A program made the position numbers and the translations under genes. From Acetobacteraceae bacterium (GTDB lineage: Bacteria; Pseudomonadota; Alphaproteobacteria; Acetobacterales; Acetobacteraceae): a stretch of DNA of 64,000 bases. Positions 62,560 through 64,000 of the stretch are shown one piece after another (within the stretch, counting starts at the first letter, position 1; the number at the start of each line of letters is the position of its first letter). The DNA lies in NCBI GenBank assembly GCA_027482245.1, contig JAIXWG010000061.1, positions 248,001 through 312,000 of the forward strand. Direction: 5' to 3'. Below the pieces are notes generated by a model. The model was not told the DNA's origin and ran no database searches. It was given only the letters and a program-made list of their open reading frames with translations.

Positions 62560-64000
62560 TCTTCGGGCCGACGCCCCTCGACGAAGCCAAGGGGGCGGTG
62601 CTGGCGCACACCGTCCGCCTGCCGGGGCGCGTGCTGAAGAAGGGCACCGTGCTGGATGAGGGCGCGATCGCCGCGCTGCGGGAAGCCGGGCGGCGGGACG
62701 TGATCGCCGCCCGCATGGAAGCCGGCGACGTGCCGGAGGATGAGGCCGCGGACCGGGTCGCGGATGCGCTGATGGCGCCCCTCGTTGCCAAGTCCCGCGC
62801 CGCCACGGGGCGGGTGAACCTCTTCGCGGAAAGCGCCGGGCTCTTCACCGTCGATGCCGGGCTGATCGACCGCATCAACGCGGTGGATGAAAGCGTCACC
62901 GTCGCCACCCTGCCCAACCATTCCGTGGTGGCGGCGAAGGAGATGCTGGCCACCATCAAGGTCATCCCCTTCGCCAGCCCGGGCCGCGTGCTCCAGGTTG
63001 TCGAGGCGATGGCCCGCGGCCGCACCGGCATCGCCATCCATCCCTTCCAGCCGCTCTCGGTCGGCCTGGTGCTGACGGAACTGCCGGGCATCAAGGAAAG
63101 CGTGATGGAAGGCGCGGTGGAGGCGACGGATGCGCGCATCCGGTCGCTGCTCGGCACCATGCTGCCGGTGGAGCGCGTGCGGCATGAGGAAGGGCCCGTG
63201 GCCGATGCCCTGACCCGGCTCCGCAAGGCGGGCGCCGACCTGCTGCTGGTGGCAGGCGCCTCCGCCGTGGTGGACCGGCGCGACGTGGGGCCGGCGGCGA
63301 TCGTCCGCGCCGGCGGCGTGATCGAGCATTTCGGCATGCCGGTCGATCCCGGCAACCTTATCTGCCTGGGGCGGATCGGGGAGGTGCCGGCCATGGTCCT
63401 GCCGGGCTGCGCGCGCAGCCCGAAGCTGAACGGCTTCGACTGGGTGCTGGCGCGCATCTTCGCCGGCCGCCGCGTGACGGCGCGGGATGTGATGGGCATG
63501 GGCGTCGGCGGCCTGCTGAAGGAGATCGAGGTGCGTCCCCTGCCCCGCGCCGATGCGCCCCGCGTGCCCGCCCCGGCCACCGCGCCGCGCCGCGCGCGCA
63601 AGGTCTGCGCGCTGGTGCTGGCCGCCGGACGGTCCCGCCGCATGGCGCCGCTCAACAAACTCCTGGTGCCCGACAACAAGGGCCTGCCGATGATCCTGCG
63701 CGTGGTGGACAACGCGCTGGCGTCCCACGCATCCCCGGTCATCGTCGTGACGGGGCATGAGCGGGAGCGGGTGGAGGAAGCGCTGGCGGGGCGCCCGGTG
63801 CTCTTCGCCCATGCGGAGGGCTATGCCGAGGGGCTGTCCGCCAGCCTCAAGGCCGGGCTGGCGGCGGTGCCGCCGGATGCCGAGGGGGTGCTGGTCTGCC
63901 TCGGCGACATGCCGCTGGTGACGGCGCCGATGCTCGACCGGCTGCTGAACGCCTTCGATCCGGAGGAAGGCCGCGCCATCGTGCAGCCGACCTATCGCGG
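62556..64000 (+). CDS. Molybdopterin-binding (MoCF-like) and NTP-transferase fusion, cofactor cytidylyltransferase type (3' truncated by the window)
   Basis: The frame is open to the last base (481 codons). The N-terminal part (about 1-340) is MoeA/MogA-like: 'KSRAATGRVNLFAES' and 'LLLVAGASAVVDRRDVGPAAI'. The second part is a nucleotidyltransferase ('KVCALVLAAGRSRRMAPLNKLLV' , 'HASPVIVVTGHERERVEEAL', 'GVLVCLGDMPLV'), the MocA/MobA fold that makes MCD or MGD from Mo-molybdopterin. Such fusions supply cytosine-form cofactor for xanthine-dehydrogenase- and CO-dehydrogenase-type enzymes. Coupled to the XdhC-type gene by ATGA. Confidence 0.9.
   Translation, partial: MIFGPTPLDEAKGAVLAHTVRLPGRVLKKGTVLDEGAIAALREAGRRDVIAARMEAGDVPEDEAADRVADALMAPLVAKSRAATGRVNLFAESAGLFTVDAGLIDRINAVDESVTVATLPNHSVVAAKEMLATIKVIPFASPGRVLQVVEAMARGRTGIAIHPFQPLSVGLVLTELPGIKESVMEGAVEATDARIRSLLGTMLPVERVRHEEGPVADALTRLRKAGADLLLVAGASAVVDRRDVGPAAIVRAGGVIEHFGMPVDPGNLICLGRIGEVPAMVLPGCARSPKLNGFDWVLARIFAGRRVTARDVMGMGVGGLLKEIEVRPLPRADAPRVPAPATAPRRARKVCALVLAAGRSRRMAPLNKLLVPDNKGLPMILRVVDNALASHASPVIVVTGHERERVEEALAGRPVLFAHAEGYAEGLSASLKAGLAAVPPDAEGVLVCLGDMPLVTAPMLDRLLNAFDPEEGRAIVQPTYR

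Overview
The window is 64 kb of very high-GC, densely packed DNA that most likely comes from an alphaproteobacterial chromosome of the Acetobacteraceae (Roseomonas-like). This is an inference from GC content, gene families and gene order (NDUFS4-like complex I subunit, GyrA-CoaD-cyclophilin order, expanded TctC-type binding proteins), not from a marker gene. Genes are often translationally coupled through ATGA or GTGA overlaps. No insertion sequence, prophage, CRISPR array or rRNA was seen. Three tRNAs are present (Lys-TTT, Arg-TCT, Pro-TGG). No gene-free stretch exceeds 300 bases; the longest are 29357-29654 and 52618-52908.

Layout. 1-1849: end of a Gld-type ABC transport operon with a DUF4340 protein and a Nudix hydrolase. 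2053-9447: a signalling block with a Cache-type histidine kinase, a single-domain response regulator, a large CheB-CheR-PAS-kinase fusion, an NtrC-type regulator and a small membrane protein. 9516-10636: strong hairpins, then the periplasmic methionine sulfoxide reductase MsrP. 10715-13257: an envelope glycosylation pair (ArnT-like transferase, DPM/GtrA fusion). 13382-15094: a second Cache-type kinase paralogous to the first. 15188-17717: kdsA-kdsB-kdsD for Kdo, the LPS core sugar. 17786-21384: creD divergent from a creB/creC-like two-component pair. 21484-24525: a small charged protein, a secreted protein and a trimeric autotransporter adhesin with exact 114-bp repeats. 24762-29356: tRNA-Lys, two cyclophilins, coaD and gyrA. 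29655-36294: an orphan oligopeptide-type binding protein, then the DabA-DabB inorganic carbon accumulation pair with a divergent LysR regulator. 36304-40869: SGNH hydrolase, tRNA-Arg, a complex I subunit, a chemoreceptor, tRNA-Pro and a class A beta-lactamase-like protein. 40861-45219: a catabolic operon (TauD dioxygenase, FAH hydrolase, Ldh-type dehydrogenase, binding protein). 45417-48591: a repressor-like regulator, DUF192 protein, AcuC-type deacetylase and an esterase. 48666-52617: a TPP riboswitch controlling a ThiZXY-like thiamine-precursor transporter, a UPF0178 protein and a degenerate alpha/beta-hydrolase. 52909-58543: TctC-type binding proteins, a methylisocitrate lyase-like enzyme, an Fcy1-like cytosine deaminase, a PPOX flavoprotein and an NhaD-like antiporter. 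58695-64000: the Cox accessory operon (CoxG, CoxD, CoxE, split XdhC/CoxI, MoCF/NTP-transferase fusion) for maturing molybdenum hydroxylases; the hydroxylase genes themselves are not in the window.

The most interesting signals are regulatory. They are a related 80-base intergenic element found twice, 51 kb apart; an inverted-repeat structure near 9.5 kb; a cre-tag-like direct repeat between creD and creB; a perfect T-N11-A dyad between dabB and its LysR gene; a palindrome upstream of the repressor-like gene; and the TPP riboswitch. Protein oddities include an alpha/beta-hydrolase without its nucleophile, GyrA with alanine at the quinolone-determining serine position, and the perfectly periodic adhesin.
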